From Niveispirillum cyanobacteriorum (GTDB taxonomy: Bacteria; Pseudomonadota; Alphaproteobacteria; Azospirillales; Azospirillaceae), in assembly GCF_002868735.1 (NCBI RefSeq), contig NZ_CP025614.1, positions 173,130 through 237,129 of the forward strand: a DNA stretch of 64,000 nucleotides. Reading direction: 5' to 3'. Under the pieces are notes generated by a model. That model was not told the DNA's origin and did not search any database. It saw only the letters and a program-made list of their open reading frames with translations. Shown here one piece after another: positions 36,628 to 46,034 of this stretch (position 1 is the first letter of the stretch; every line of letters begins with the position of its first letter). The position numbers and the translations under genes were made by a program.

Positions 36628-37713
36628 ATGAATCGTCGGTCCGTGATCATCGCGACCGTCATCTTGGCTGTGTCCGTGCTGTGGGTCCTGTCAGGTGTGG
36701 TCTTTGGGGGGCGCAAGGCCCCGGAACAGGCACCGGCCAAGGCCGCCGCCGCAGGCGCACCGGCCCATCAGGCCAGCGTGCAGGTCCGCCGGCAGACGGC
36801 GGAGGTCATGCAGGCCGCCCTTTCCATCCCCGGCCGCACGGAAGCGTTCCGCAAGGTGCCCCTGCGCGCCGAGGTGGCGGGGCCGGTGGAGGCGATCCTG
36901 GCCGAACGCGGGGCGTCCTTGCGCGCCGGTCAACCGGTGCTGCGTATCGCCGCCAAGGCACGCCGCGAACGTCTGGACGAGGCCACGGCCCGGCTGGCCC
37001 AGCGCCGGATCGAGTTTGAAGCCGCCAGCACCCTGCAGGCCAAGGGCTTCCAGTCGCAAATCCGTCTGGCCGAAACCAAGGCCCTGTTCGAGGCAGCGGA
37101 GGCTGAACAACGTCAGGCCGCGCTCGACGTCGCCAATCTGGAGGTGAAATCCCCCATCGACGGCGTTCTGGAAACGCGTGAGGCGGAGGTGGGCAGCTTC
37201 ATGGAGGTGAATGGTCCGGTCGGCACCATTGTCGATCTGGACCCGATCCGTGTGGTCGCCAACGCCACCGAACGCGACGTGACCCAGCTGCGCCCCGGCA
37301 TGAAGGGCAGCGCCCGCCTGCTGGACGGGACGCCGCTGGAAGGCACCATAACCTATGTCGCGGCCAGTGCGGAGCCGAACACCCGCACCTTCCGCGTAGA
37401 GCTGGAGGTGCCCAATCCCGGCAACCGCATCCGTGACGGTCTGACCGCTGCGCTGAACCTGCCTGTGGCGGAGACCAAGGCGCATCGCGTGTCGCCCGGC
37501 ATCCTGACCTTGGCCGATAATGGCACGGTGGGCGTGAAGCTGGTGGAGGCCGATGGCACGGCCCGCTTTGCCCCGGTACAGCTTCTGGGTAATGCGCCCG
37601 ATGGCGGTGTCTGGCTGGGCGGTCTGCCCGACATGATCAATCTGGTCACGGTCGGCCAGGACTTCATCACCCATGGGCAGAAGGTCACCACCGTCATGGA
37701 GAAGGCCCCATGA
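36628..37713 (+). CDS. RND efflux periplasmic adaptor (HlyD/AcrA type)
   Basis: 361 residues. An N-terminal membrane anchor (about 5-27) is followed by an Ala/Pro linker and the lipoyl, alpha-hairpin and beta-barrel domains: VPLRAEVAGPVEAILAERG, RLAQRRIEFEAASTLQAKGF and KSPIDGVLETREAEVGSFM. The adaptor joins the pump to an outer-membrane channel, which is not encoded nearby. ATG 36628 was chosen because it begins the anchor, with a G-rich stretch upstream; an in-frame start at 36550 adds no family sequence. It overlaps the pump start by 4 nt. Confidence 0.9.
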   Translation: MNRRSVIIATVILAVSVLWVLSGVVFGGRKAPEQAPAKAAAAGAPAHQASVQVRRQTAEVMQAALSIPGRTEAFRKVPLRAEVAGPVEAILAERGASLRAGQPVLRIAAKARRERLDEATARLAQRRIEFEAASTLQAKGFQSQIRLAETKALFEAAEAEQRQAALDVANLEVKSPIDGVLETREAEVGSFMEVNGPVGTIVDLDPIRVVANATERDVTQLRPGMKGSARLLDGTPLEGTITYVAASAEPNTRTFRVELEVPNPGNRIRDGLTAALNLPVAETKAHRVSPGILTLADNGTVGVKLVEADGTARFAPVQLLGNAPDGGVWLGGLPDMINLVTVGQDFITHGQKVTTVMEKAP

Positions 37714-40700
37714 ACGGGATCATCAACTGGTCGCTGGCCCATGCCCGCACGGTGATGTTGACCCTGTGCTTTCTGCTGGTAGCCGGCACGGTCAGCTTTG
37801 TCAGCATTCCCAAGGAAAGCTCACCCGACATCAATATCCCCCTGATCTATGTCTCCATGTCCTATACCGGCATCAGCCCGGAGGACAGCGAACGGCTGCT
37901 GCTGCGCCCGGTGGAACTGGAGGTGCGAACCATCGAGGGGATTAAGGAGATGCGCTCGACCGCCTATCAGGGCGGCGGCAACATCGTGCTTGAATTCTCT
38001 GCCGGGTTTGATGCCGACCAGGCCCTGGCCGACGTGCGCGAAAAGGTCGATATCGCGCGGGCCGAACTGCCCGACGGGGTGGAAGAGCCGCGCATCTCCG
38101 AGGTGAATTTCTCGCTGTTCCCCGTCGTCTCCGTCGTCCTGTCGGGCGATGTGCCGGAACGCACCCTGATGCATCTGGCGCGTGAGCTGCGGGACCGGGT
38201 GGAGGGCATCGACGCCGTACTGTCCGCCACCATCCGTGGCAACCGCGAAGAGCTGGTGGAGATCATCGTCGATCCGGTGAAGGTGGAAAGCTACGGGCTG
38301 GACGCCACCGAGATCGCGCAGCTTTTCTCCCGTTCCAACCGGCTGGTCGCCGCCGGCAGCCTGGATACCGGTCAGGGTCGCTTTGCCGTGAAGGTGCCGG
38401 GCCTGTTTGAGACGGTGGAAGATATCTGGAACATGCCCGTGAAGGTGCAGGGCGACGCCGTCGTGCGGTTCCGCGATATCGCGGAAATACGCCGCACCTT
38501 CAAGGATGCCGAAAGCTATGCCCGTCTGGATGGCGACCGCGCCGTGGCGCTGGACGTGTCCAAGCGCACGGGCGAGAACATCATCGATACGATCGAGCGG
38601 GTGCGCGCCGTCGTTGCCGCCGAACAGGCCTATTGGCCCGCCAATGTCGTGGTCTCCTATACCGGCGATCAGTCGGGCGACATCAAGATGATGTTGAACG
38701 ACCTGGGCAATAATCTGGCCATCACCGTCCTGCTGGTCATGGTCATTGTCGTCGCCTCGCTGGGGGTGCGAACCTCTGTTCTGGTCGGTATTGCCGTGCC
38801 GGGATCGTTCCTGACGGCGATCCTGGTCCTGCATGGCATGGGTTATTCCATCAATATTGTCGTGCTGTTCGGGTTGATCCTGGCGGCGGGCAATGTCGTG
38901 GACGGGTCCATCGTCGTCACCGAATATGCCGACCGCAAGATGGCCGACGGCATGTCACCCAAACGCGCCTATGGCTTGGCGGCCCGCCGTATGGCCTGGC
39001 CCATCATCGCCAGCACGGCCACACAGCTGGCGGTGTTCGCACCCCTGCTGCTGTGGCCCGGCGTGGTGGGTGAATTCATGAAGTTCCTGCCCATCAGCCA
39101 GTTTGCCACCCTGATGGCAGCCCTGGCCATGGCGTTGATCTTCATTCCCGTGCTGGGTGCCCGATTCGGCCGCGCACATGGGCCGGTGCTGCCCTATGCC
39201 CCGGCCAACCAGCTGGCGGACGAGGATGAAAGCGACCCGGTCGACCCGCCGGCCAAGCTGGAGGGGCCTTACGTCGCCCTGCTGCGCTGGGCCCTGGCAC
39301 GGCCCGGCACCGTCATCCTGGCCACCATCGGCCTGCTGATCGGGGCGCAGGCCTGGTACGCCACCCATGGCAATGGCGTGGAATTCTTCGCCAGCGTGGA
39401 ACCGGACAATGCCGCCGTCCTGGTCCATGCGCGCGGCAACATGTCCATTGATGAGCGCGATGTCCTGGTCAGGCAGGTGGAAGCGCGCATCCTGCAACTG
39501 AATGAGTTTGACAGCGTCTATTCCCGCACCAGCGGCGACGGCAATGGCGGCGGGGGCGGCGATGATGCCGCCCTGGACGTGATCGGCCAGATCCAGCTGG
39601 ACTTCAAGGACTGGCAGCAGCGGCGCAAGGCCGACGCCATCCTGGAGGATATCCGCAAGCGTACCGCCGACCTGCCCGGTATTCAGATCGAGGTGCGCAA
39701 GCAGGAAGGCGGCCCGCCGACCGGCAAGGCCCTGCAGGTGGAACTCTCCTCCCGCTTCCCCGACCTGCTGCCCGCCGCCGCCGCGCATGTGCGGCGCGGT
39801 ATGGAAAGCCTGGGTCAGGTCATCGATATCGAGGATAGCCGCCCCCTGCCCGGCATCGAATGGCAGGTGGCAGTGGACCGCGCCCAGGCGGCCAAGTTCG
39901 GCCTGGACACCTCGGCGGTCGGTGATGCCGTCCGCATGGTGACCAACGGTCTGATCCTGTCCACCTATCGCCCCGACGACACGGATGACGAAATTGACGT
40001 CGTCGTCCGCTATCCCACCGAATATCGCTCCATCGACCGGATCGATGCCGTCCGTGTCGTCACCTCCGCCGGGTCGGTGCCGATCAGCAATTTCGTCACC
40101 GTGACCCCGGAACAGAAGGTCAGTCAGGTGGACCGCGTGGATGGGGAGCGGGTGATGCGGGTGAAGGCCGCCGTCACCCCCGGCACCCTGCCCGACACCA
40201 AACTGACGGAGCTGAAGGCTTGGCTGGCCAAGAACCCCGTTGACCCGCGCGTGGATGTGAATTTCAAGGGCCAGGATGAGGAGCAGAAGGAAAGCCAGAC
40301 CTTCCTGACCAACGCCTTCCTGGCCGGCATGGTCATCATGGCCATCATCCTGGTGACCCAGTTCAACAGCCTGTACAGCGCCTTCCTGATCCTGTCCTCG
40401 GTCATCATGTCGACCATCGGCGTGACGCTTGGCCTGATCATCACGGGACAGCCCTTCAGCATCGTGATGACGGGCCTGGGCATCATCTCCCTGGCCGGTA
40501 TTGTGGTGCAGAACAATATCGTGCTGATCGACACCTATGATCAGTACCGCAAGACCGAGGCCAGCGCCTATGACGCCATTCTGCGGACGGGTGCCGAACG
40601 GTTGCGGCCCGTGCTGCTGACAGCACTCAACACCGTGCTGGGCCTGCTGCCGCTCTGCCTTGGCGTCAATATCGACGTGCTGGAACGGGCGGTGACGGTG

Positions 40701-40898
40701 GATGCGCCGGCCACGCAATGGTGGACGGCCATCGCCAACGCCATCGTCTTCGGCCTGACCTTCGCCACCCTGCTGACCCTGGTCGTCACACCCTGCGCCC
40801 TGATGCTGCGCGCCCATCTGCATGATTGGCGCGTGGCACGGAAGGGGGGCAAGGTGGCGGTGCCGCCGGTGTCGGTGCTGGACCGCGCGGCGGAGTAA
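37710..40898 (+). CDS. RND-family efflux pump
   Basis: 1062 residues, the usual size. Twelve membrane helices with two large periplasmic loops: first helix about 12-32, TM2-TM6 around 335-490, second half from about 530. Early segments (SIPKESSPDINIPLIYVSMSYTG) and the two-fold repeat are typical. The TM4 proton-relay segment is AAGNVVDGSIVVTEYADR, with one Asp where AcrB has two; this form is shared by several non-AcrB groups. A soluble Gly-rich stretch (GDGNGGGGGDDAA) lies in the second loop. Co-translated with the adaptor (ATGA). Substrate cannot be predicted. Confidence 0.92.
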   Translation: MNGIINWSLAHARTVMLTLCFLLVAGTVSFVSIPKESSPDINIPLIYVSMSYTGISPEDSERLLLRPVELEVRTIEGIKEMRSTAYQGGGNIVLEFSAGFDADQALADVREKVDIARAELPDGVEEPRISEVNFSLFPVVSVVLSGDVPERTLMHLARELRDRVEGIDAVLSATIRGNREELVEIIVDPVKVESYGLDATEIAQLFSRSNRLVAAGSLDTGQGRFAVKVPGLFETVEDIWNMPVKVQGDAVVRFRDIAEIRRTFKDAESYARLDGDRAVALDVSKRTGENIIDTIERVRAVVAAEQAYWPANVVVSYTGDQSGDIKMMLNDLGNNLAITVLLVMVIVVASLGVRTSVLVGIAVPGSFLTAILVLHGMGYSINIVVLFGLILAAGNVVDGSIVVTEYADRKMADGMSPKRAYGLAARRMAWPIIASTATQLAVFAPLLLWPGVVGEFMKFLPISQFATLMAALAMALIFIPVLGARFGRAHGPVLPYAPANQLADEDESDPVDPPAKLEGPYVALLRWALARPGTVILATIGLLIGAQAWYATHGNGVEFFASVEPDNAAVLVHARGNMSIDERDVLVRQVEARILQLNEFDSVYSRTSGDGNGGGGGDDAALDVIGQIQLDFKDWQQRRKADAILEDIRKRTADLPGIQIEVRKQEGGPPTGKALQVELSSRFPDLLPAAAAHVRRGMESLGQVIDIEDSRPLPGIEWQVAVDRAQAAKFGLDTSAVGDAVRMVTNGLILSTYRPDDTDDEIDVVVRYPTEYRSIDRIDAVRVVTSAGSVPISNFVTVTPEQKVSQVDRVDGERVMRVKAAVTPGTLPDTKLTELKAWLAKNPVDPRVDVNFKGQDEEQKESQTFLTNAFLAGMVIMAIILVTQFNSLYSAFLILSSVIMSTIGVTLGLIITGQPFSIVMTGLGIISLAGIVVQNNIVLIDTYDQYRKTEASAYDAILRTGAERLRPVLLTALNTVLGLLPLCLGVNIDVLERAVTVDAPATQWWTAIANAIVFGLTFATLLTLVVTPCALMLRAHLHDWRVARKGGKVAVPPVSVLDRAAE

Positions 40899-40915
40899 GG
40901 GGGGCGGGGGGCGTT

Positions 40916-40946
40916 GCGGCGGCGGTGGGGGAAGGCCCGCCGCCGC
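40916..40946 (+). terminator. GC-rich hairpin after the RND pump gene
   Basis: GCGGCGGCGG, 11-nt loop, CCGCCGCCGC: a perfect 10-bp stem 18 nt after the stop. There is no T run, so it may slow transcription or protect the mRNA 3' end instead of acting as a classic terminator. Confidence 0.4.
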
Positions 40947-40949
40947 TGG

Positions 40950-40969
40950 GGTTGCATACAGTTGCAACC
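40950..40969. promoter_or_regulatory. Inverted repeat upstream of the Roco-TIR gene
   Basis: GGTTGCA, spacer TACAGT, TGCAACC: perfect 7-bp arms about 120 bp upstream of the Roco-TIR start. A third TGCAACC half-site lies at 41008-41014. The GTTGCA core is shared with the GTGCAACGTTGCAC palindrome of the parAB locus. Confidence 0.4.
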
Positions 40970-41086
40970 GGAACGCCTGATACAGCCCTCACGCGCACCC
41001 CTCTGGCTGCAACCGCCGGTTCAGGGTAGTCTGCTTGCGGCCTATTCGTGTGGGGCCGGCGGCGGGACGGATCGGGTAGCAGCAGC

Positions 41087-43984
41087 ATGAGCGACATGGA
41101 AGAAGCCCTGGCCCGCATCCGGCGGGAGGCGGAGAAGCGGACGGGAGAACTGGACCTACGCGGGTTGAAGCTGGAAGAATTGCCAGACCAGATGTTCGCG
41201 TTGACGCATCTGCACGGGTTGTACTTGGGGCGTATGTTTGTTGGCAAAGGGTCCGCTCGAATTACGAATGGAGAAAGCCGTCTTCACGCTTTCCCCGAAC
41301 TGCGGCAGCTGGACGTCCGGGGCTGCGATTTGGAAGATTTAAACTTTGTGGAAACTTTACCGCAGCTGCAAAAGTTCGACTTCTCCCGAACGTCAATCAG
41401 TGATCTTGGCCCCTTGCGCAGTTTGACGGAGCTGCAACAGCTTGACTGCTCTGAGACGTCAGTCGGTGATCTTGGCCCCTTGCGTGGTTTGACGCAGTTG
41501 CAAGCGATTGACTGCTCTGAAACACCAGTCAGTGATCTTGACCCTTTGCGTGGTTTGACGCAGTTGCAAGTGCTGGACTGCTCTTTCACACTTGTCAGTG
41601 ACCTCGACCCCTTGAACAGGTTATCGCAACTGCGGCAGCTTGACTGCTCTGAAACGCCAGTCAGTGATCTTGGCCCCTTGAGCGGTCTAACACAGCTACA
41701 ACGGCTGTCCTGCGCCGGAACCTCAGTCAGTGATCTTGGTCCGTTGTTTGGCCTTACGCAACTGCAACTGCTGCGCTGTTCGTTTTGCCCCCTCACCGAC
41801 CTGCCGGAGGGGTTGATCCGTTCTCCCGCACTTGAGTACCTGCACCTCTCCCACGTCACTCTGCCCGGCTGGCCCGCTACCGGTGTTCTGTCCAGCAACT
41901 ATGGCGACAACTGCCTCGACCGCGTCCGCGCCCATCTGGACGACCTGGCCGAGGGGGCCGTTCAGGACCCGCGCATCAAGCTGCTGATTCTGGGCAATGG
42001 CGGGGCGGGCAAGACACAGATTGCCAACTGGCTGTCCCACGCGGAATACAGGTTGAACCCAAACTGGGACAGCACCCATGGCATTCAGGTAAGCAGTGCG
42101 GCACTGACCGGTGATCCGCCCCTGACCCTATCCATCTGGGATTTTGGCGGACAGGACCTTTATCACGGTGTGCATGCCCTATTCCTGAACAGCCCTGCCC
42201 TGCTGTTGCTTGTCTGGGCCACGGATACGGAGGACCGGGGTGGGCATGGGGATGGGGAACTCTGGTTCCGGGATCATCCCCTGCCCTACTGGTTGGCGCT
42301 GGCCCGGCATCAGGCGCATGCCTACAGCCCGGTGATCCTGGCGCAGAGCAAATGCGACCGGGTGGAGGATCGGGTTCGGCCCTTCCCGGTGGAGGCGGCG
42401 GCGCTGGACGCCCTGCCCTATCCAGCACCACAACTGTACCTGTCCGTGGGGGCCGGCACGGGGCGGGACGGGTTGGTGGAGGAGATACGGATCGCCGCCA
42501 ACTGGCTGCGCGATCCCACCCGCATGGGCGTGCCGCGCGTGGGCAAGGGCCGGGTGGCGGTGCGTGATCGGATGGAGGAGATGCGGGGGGCAGGCACGCG
42601 CCTGCTGTCCATGGCGGATTTCCGGGCCCTGTGCGCGGAGATCGGCGGGGTCAGCGCGCCAGAGCATTTGCTGACCTGGCTGGACGCCGAAGGGGTAGTG
42701 TTCCACCGGCCCGGCCTGTTCCAGGATCAGGTTGTGCTGGACCCGTCCTGGGCGCTGGACGCCATTTACACGATTTTCGACCGGCAATCCGGCATGGCCA
42801 AGCGGATTCAACGCCAACGCGGGCGGTTCACCCGCGATCTTCTGTCCGATACGCTGTGGCGGGATTACAGCGTGCAGGAGCAGAAGGTTTTCCTGTCCAT
42901 GATGGTGTCCTGCGGCATTTGCTTCGTGTTGCGGGAATGGCGGGAGGATGGAGAATGGCTGCGCGAGTATGTGGCCCCCGACCTTTTGCCCGAACGCGAT
43001 GCGGTGGTGGGGTTGGTGCCCGTCCGCTGGTCCGACAGTGCGCCCACGCAGCAGGCGGTTTACACCTTTCCCATGCTGCATGGCGGATTGATCCGCACCA
43101 TCCTGTCGCGGATTGGCAGTATGGCGGGGGAAGACGCGCTCTATTGGCGCGGCGGCCTGTGCGGCTATGAGACCCGGTACCGCAGCCGCTTCCTGATTGA
43201 ACAGGAAATGACGGGGGACTGGAGCGGACACATCACCGTTCGCACGCAGGACGGGGATGCTCTGGGCCTGTTGTCGCGGTTGCAGGAGATTGTGGAGCGC
43301 GCGGCGGCCCTGGTCGGCCTGCGCGGGGAGCGTGCGGCGGAGGAGAAACCCCGGCGGGTGATGGAGATGGCAGAAGCGGAGACGCCGCCCGCCCTGAGAA
43401 CCGGGCCGGACCCCGTGCCGGTGCGGGAATGGTACGTGTCCTACGCCTGGAAGGACGCCGCGAACCCCGACCTGGAACAGCCGGTTGACGAACTTTGCGC
43501 CGAAGCGGCCAAACGCGGCATTCGTATCAAACGCGACCGCACCGACCTTGGCCCCGGCGATGGCCGCATCAGCGCCTTTATGGACAAAATTGGGGCCGGG
43601 GAACGCATTGTCGTGGTGTTGAGCAAGAAGTATCTTGAATCCCCCTTCTGCATGCATGAACTGCACGCCATCTGGCGGCGCAGCCGCACGGATGACGAAT
43701 TCATCAACCGCGTTCGTCTGTGGGCGCCCGGCACAGTGCCCATCTGGAATCCGAAGCAACGGGTGGGGTGGAACCAGCATTGGTTCAAGGAATTCAATGA
43801 CTTGAATGATTGTCTGGAGCCGGGACAGTCGCCCACTCTGTTGGGCTTGGATGCGTATCAGCGTCTGTTGCTGATGCGGGAATTCTATGCGCACGCTGCC
43901 GACATCCTGGGCACCCTGGCCGACCATGTGCATAAGCGTGAATGGCCGGATTTCCTGGATTATGTGTTCCAGGACGTGGATTGA
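41087..43984 (+). CDS. Roco GTPase with leucine-rich repeats and C-terminal TIR domain
   Basis: 965 residues. Order: short helix, about eight leucine-rich repeats (70-255), Roc GTPase with Walker A GNGGAGKT (303-310), DFGGQD (352-357) and SKCD (421-424), a COR domain (about 480-740), a linker, and a TIR domain from WYVSYAWKD (782-790). The TIR keeps SPFCMHEL with Glu858, the position of the catalytic Glu in NAD-cleaving TIRs. A working model is a sensor that, on ligand binding to the repeats, uses the GTPase switch to activate NAD+ depletion, as in abortive infection. ATG 41087 was chosen; ATG 41096 is equally possible, and ribosome binding sites are weak. It converges with parB. Confidence 0.88.
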   Translation: MSDMEEALARIRREAEKRTGELDLRGLKLEELPDQMFALTHLHGLYLGRMFVGKGSARITNGESRLHAFPELRQLDVRGCDLEDLNFVETLPQLQKFDFSRTSISDLGPLRSLTELQQLDCSETSVGDLGPLRGLTQLQAIDCSETPVSDLDPLRGLTQLQVLDCSFTLVSDLDPLNRLSQLRQLDCSETPVSDLGPLSGLTQLQRLSCAGTSVSDLGPLFGLTQLQLLRCSFCPLTDLPEGLIRSPALEYLHLSHVTLPGWPATGVLSSNYGDNCLDRVRAHLDDLAEGAVQDPRIKLLILGNGGAGKTQIANWLSHAEYRLNPNWDSTHGIQVSSAALTGDPPLTLSIWDFGGQDLYHGVHALFLNSPALLLLVWATDTEDRGGHGDGELWFRDHPLPYWLALARHQAHAYSPVILAQSKCDRVEDRVRPFPVEAAALDALPYPAPQLYLSVGAGTGRDGLVEEIRIAANWLRDPTRMGVPRVGKGRVAVRDRMEEMRGAGTRLLSMADFRALCAEIGGVSAPEHLLTWLDAEGVVFHRPGLFQDQVVLDPSWALDAIYTIFDRQSGMAKRIQRQRGRFTRDLLSDTLWRDYSVQEQKVFLSMMVSCGICFVLREWREDGEWLREYVAPDLLPERDAVVGLVPVRWSDSAPTQQAVYTFPMLHGGLIRTILSRIGSMAGEDALYWRGGLCGYETRYRSRFLIEQEMTGDWSGHITVRTQDGDALGLLSRLQEIVERAAALVGLRGERAAEEKPRRVMEMAEAETPPALRTGPDPVPVREWYVSYAWKDAANPDLEQPVDELCAEAAKRGIRIKRDRTDLGPGDGRISAFMDKIGAGERIVVVLSKKYLESPFCMHELHAIWRRSRTDDEFINRVRLWAPGTVPIWNPKQRVGWNQHWFKEFNDLNDCLEPGQSPTLLGLDAYQRLLLMREFYAHAADILGTLADHVHKREWPDFLDYVFQDVD
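41394..41789 (+). repeat. Six tandem 66-bp coding repeats (leucine-rich repeats)
   Basis: In-frame units of 66 nt encode 22-residue repeats of the form LDCSETPVSDLGPLxGLTQL. Neighbouring units are very similar in DNA (GTGATCTTGGCCCCTTG and GGTTTGACGCAGTTGCAA recur), showing recent duplication. Copy number may vary between strains and change ligand binding. Confidence 0.85.
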
Positions 43985-44004
43985 GTGACAAGCGTAGACC
44001 AATC

Positions 44005-44089
44005 GTAGCGCGGATTAGCGTCAGCGTAATCCGCGGAGCGACGGTGTCGGGGTTTCCGCGGATTACGGCTGGCACCTAATCCGCGCTAC
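44005..44089. repeat. Palindromic intergenic repeat, family A copy 2
   Basis: 85-bp copy with outer arms GTAGCGCGGATTAG and CTAATCCGCGCTAC and inner arms GTAATCCGCGGA/TCCGCGGATTAC. It fills the gap between the convergent Roco-TIR and parB genes. Confidence 0.85.
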
Positions 44090-44112
44090 GCGGTTGCCGT
44101 GTGCCCCCTCCC

Positions 44113-44967
44113 CTACCCTTTCAGCAGCCGGTCAATCTCCCGCCGCAGGGCCTGCAATGTGCGGCGCTGCTCGTCATCCAGCGCAACCGGCGTTCTGGCC
44201 AGGGCCTTCACACCCTTTTCCACCTGGGTCAATGCGGCGCGCACGGGGTTGGGCCTTTCCTTAGGCACGGGTGCCCGTGCCCCCTGCCCTTCCGCCTTGG
44301 GTGCCCGCGCCTCGCGCAGCGCCTTGACCGACGCGCCCTGGCGCAGCAGGTCCATCAGGTGGGCGCGTTCGGTCCCGTCGGCGGCCAGTGCCAGTTCGAC
44401 TATGGCGTTGCGCGACAGGTGCAACGTTGCACATTCGGCCAGCATGTCGTCGGGCAGGGACAAGAGCTTCAGCACGCGGTTGACCTGTGTCCGGCTCCAC
44501 CCCAACGCGCCGGCGGCGGCCTCCTGTGTGTAGGCGTGGCGTTCCATCAGGGCCTGGATGCCGCGCGCTTCCTCCAGCGGCGACAGGTCCACGCGCTGCA
44601 AATTCTCCACCAGCGCGATTTCCTCGGCATTGCCCGAGGTGACGATGGCGTGCAGGGCAGGGCGGGCCAGAAGGCCAAGCGCGCGCCACCGGCGCTCGCC
44701 CGCCACAATCTCATATTCCCCGCGCGCATCGGCCAGGGGGCGGATCAGGATGGGCTGCAACAGGCCCTGACGTTCGATGCTGTCGGCCAGCTGGCGCAGC
44801 GCATCCTCGTCAAAATGGCGGCGCGGTTGGTCGGCGCGCGGGTGGACGCGGGCATGTTCCACCTCGATCAGGCGCGGAAACTCACGGGAGATCAGGGAGC
44901 CGTCGCCGCGCGCGGCGACATCATCCATGGCGCGGCCAAAGGCCGACTTACCCTTCTGCAGCTTCAC
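44113..44967 (-). CDS. parB: ParB-type partition protein
   Basis: 284 residues. ParB/Srx (CTPase) domain from about 32, with [30 protein letters not shown] and GERRWRAL; then an HTH region ([27 protein letters not shown]) for parS binding, and a C-terminal dimer helix. GTG 44967 was chosen because GGGAGA lies just upstream; an in-frame extension to 45042 is Arg/Pro-rich with no family match. The start lies 20 nt inside parA, so the two are coupled. The protein is plasmid-like in length and in its pairing with an HTH-bearing ParA. A palindrome at 44419-44432 inside the gene is a parS candidate. Confidence 0.92.
   Translation of the reverse strand: MKLQKGKSAFGRAMDDVAARGDGSLISREFPRLIEVEHARVHPRADQPRRHFDEDALRQLADSIERQGLLQPILIRPLADARGEYEIVAGERRWRALGLLARPALHAIVTSGNAEEIALVENLQRVDLSPLEEARGIQALMERHAYTQEAAAGALGWSRTQVNRVLKLLSLPDDMLAECATLHLSRNAIVELALAADGTERAHLMDLLRQGASVKALREARAPKAEGQGARAPVPKERPNPVRAALTQVEKGVKALARTPVALDDEQRRTLQALRREIDRLLKG
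44419..44432. promoter_or_regulatory. Candidate parS site inside parB
   Basis: GTGCAACGTTGCAC is a perfect 14-bp palindrome. The identical sequence occurs at 46035-46048 upstream of parA; these are the only two copies seen by eye. It differs from the chromosomal parS consensus TGTTTCACGTGAAACA. parS sites within or beside par genes are common. Confidence 0.5.
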
Positions 44968-45916
44968 CGGCAATCTCCCTGGCCAGATGGAAATAGGCCT
45001 GCACCGGATGGTCCGCGGGCAGGGCCTCGACCGCGATGACATTGTTATAGGCAGCCTGGTTGATGCCCGTACTCATGCGGATTGGCTCGAACACGCGGCC
45101 CAGATCGCTGTCGCCCGTGAAGCGGGCGCGCAGATCGGCCAGAACCTCCCGGTCCACCGTCTGCCGTTCCGCATACATGGTGGGCAGTACGCCCAGCACC
45201 GTCAACTCATGGTTCGTGAAGCGGCGCACGCGGCCAATGGTCTTCAACAGCAGCGGAATGCCCAGCAGATCGACCGGCCGCGTCGCCACGGGGATCAGCA
45301 CATGATCGGCGGCGTTCAAGGCGTTGATGGTCATGGAGCCGAGATTGGGCGGCGTGTCGATCAGGATGAAATCATAATCACCCAGCAGTTCAGCCAGCGC
45401 CGCCTTCAACCGCGTCTCGCGGCCTACCAGCCCTGCGGCACTGTCAAACTCCGCCAGCGCCAGACCCGATGGCAGCACGTCAAAGGTGCGCAGTTTGATG
45501 ATCGTATCGCGCACAGGCCGGTCATCAACCAGGACTGCGTGAAGTGTAGCGCCCTTATCCTCCAGCTCGATAATATCGCAGCCGACCATGGCCGTGGCGC
45601 TGGCCTGCGGGTCCGCATCGACCAGCAGCACCCGGAAACCCAGGCGCGCGAAGCTGGCCGCCAGGTTGACAGACGTGGCCGACTTGCCAACCCCGCCCTT
45701 CTGGTTGGAACAGGCGATGATACGCGCCCGGCCCGGCTGTCCGCCGCCGCCGATCAAGCGCAGAACGGCATCGGGAACCGGTTCCTTGCCGCTTTCCCAG
45801 CGGCTGATCCGCGCCTTGTCGTAGGACCGCGCCAGCGCCTCATTCAGGTGCCGCGCGCAGCCCTCCTGCGTCAGCCCCTTGCGTTTGCGGAACGCCTTCA
45901 ACGCCTCTCCCGCCAT
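44948..45916 (-). CDS. parA: ParA-type partition ATPase with N-terminal HTH
   Basis: 322 residues. An N-terminal XRE-like HTH ([30 protein letters not shown]) is followed by the deviant Walker [15 protein letters not shown] (lysines 73 and 78), DADPQASAT, and [13 protein letters not shown]-bearing ParA proteins occur on plasmids and chromids and repress their own operon; simple chromosomal ParA lacks the domain. ATG 45916 has AAGGA 7 nt upstream; GTG 45931 is an alternative. It forms a unit with parB. The upstream gene on the same strand is the STAND-nuclease, 133 bp away, with operator-like repeats and a parS candidate in the gap. Confidence 0.93.
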   Translation of the reverse strand: MAGEALKAFRKRKGLTQEGCARHLNEALARSYDKARISRWESGKEPVPDAVLRLIGGGGQPGRARIIACSNQKGGVGKSATSVNLAASFARLGFRVLLVDADPQASATAMVGCDIIELEDKGATLHAVLVDDRPVRDTIIKLRTFDVLPSGLALAEFDSAAGLVGRETRLKAALAELLGDYDFILIDTPPNLGSMTINALNAADHVLIPVATRPVDLLGIPLLLKTIGRVRRFTNHELTVLGVLPTMYAERQTVDREVLADLRARFTGDSDLGRVFEPIRMSTGINQAAYNNVIAVEALPADHPVQAYFHLAREIAGEAAEG

Positions 45917-45972
45917 CACCCGATCCTTCACCGCAAATACCGGGCGCAGAGTGGGGGAGGGCAGGGGGCCTT

Positions 45973-46001
45973 GTCAATAAAGTTGACGGTGGGGTGTCAA
46001 C
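45973..46001. promoter_or_regulatory. Operator-like half-site cluster upstream of parA
   Basis: Three half-sites alternate: GTCAA (45973-45977), GTTGAC (45982-45987) and GTCAAC (45996-46001), giving an inverted repeat with 5-nt spacing and another with 8-nt spacing, 57-85 bp upstream of parA. This fits autoregulation by the HTH of ParA or by ParB. Confidence 0.45.
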
Positions 46002-46034
46002 CTTCTTGGGGGGAAGGGAGCCAAAAAGGGGAGT

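Noticed and set aside
37710..40898. Single Asp in the TM4 proton-relay motif of the RND pump as an inactivating change
   Set aside because: VVDG instead of AcrB-like VDD is normal in other RND groups, such as metal-type pumps, so it is not evidence of loss of function.
38955..40967. 670-residue minus-strand frame opposite the RND pump
   Set aside because: His/Gln/Gly-rich translation without domains; the plus strand encodes a full RND pump coupled to its adaptor.
41394..41789. Regular 66-bp repeats as a CRISPR array
   Set aside because: The units are in frame, have no unique spacers and encode leucine-rich repeats of the Roco protein.
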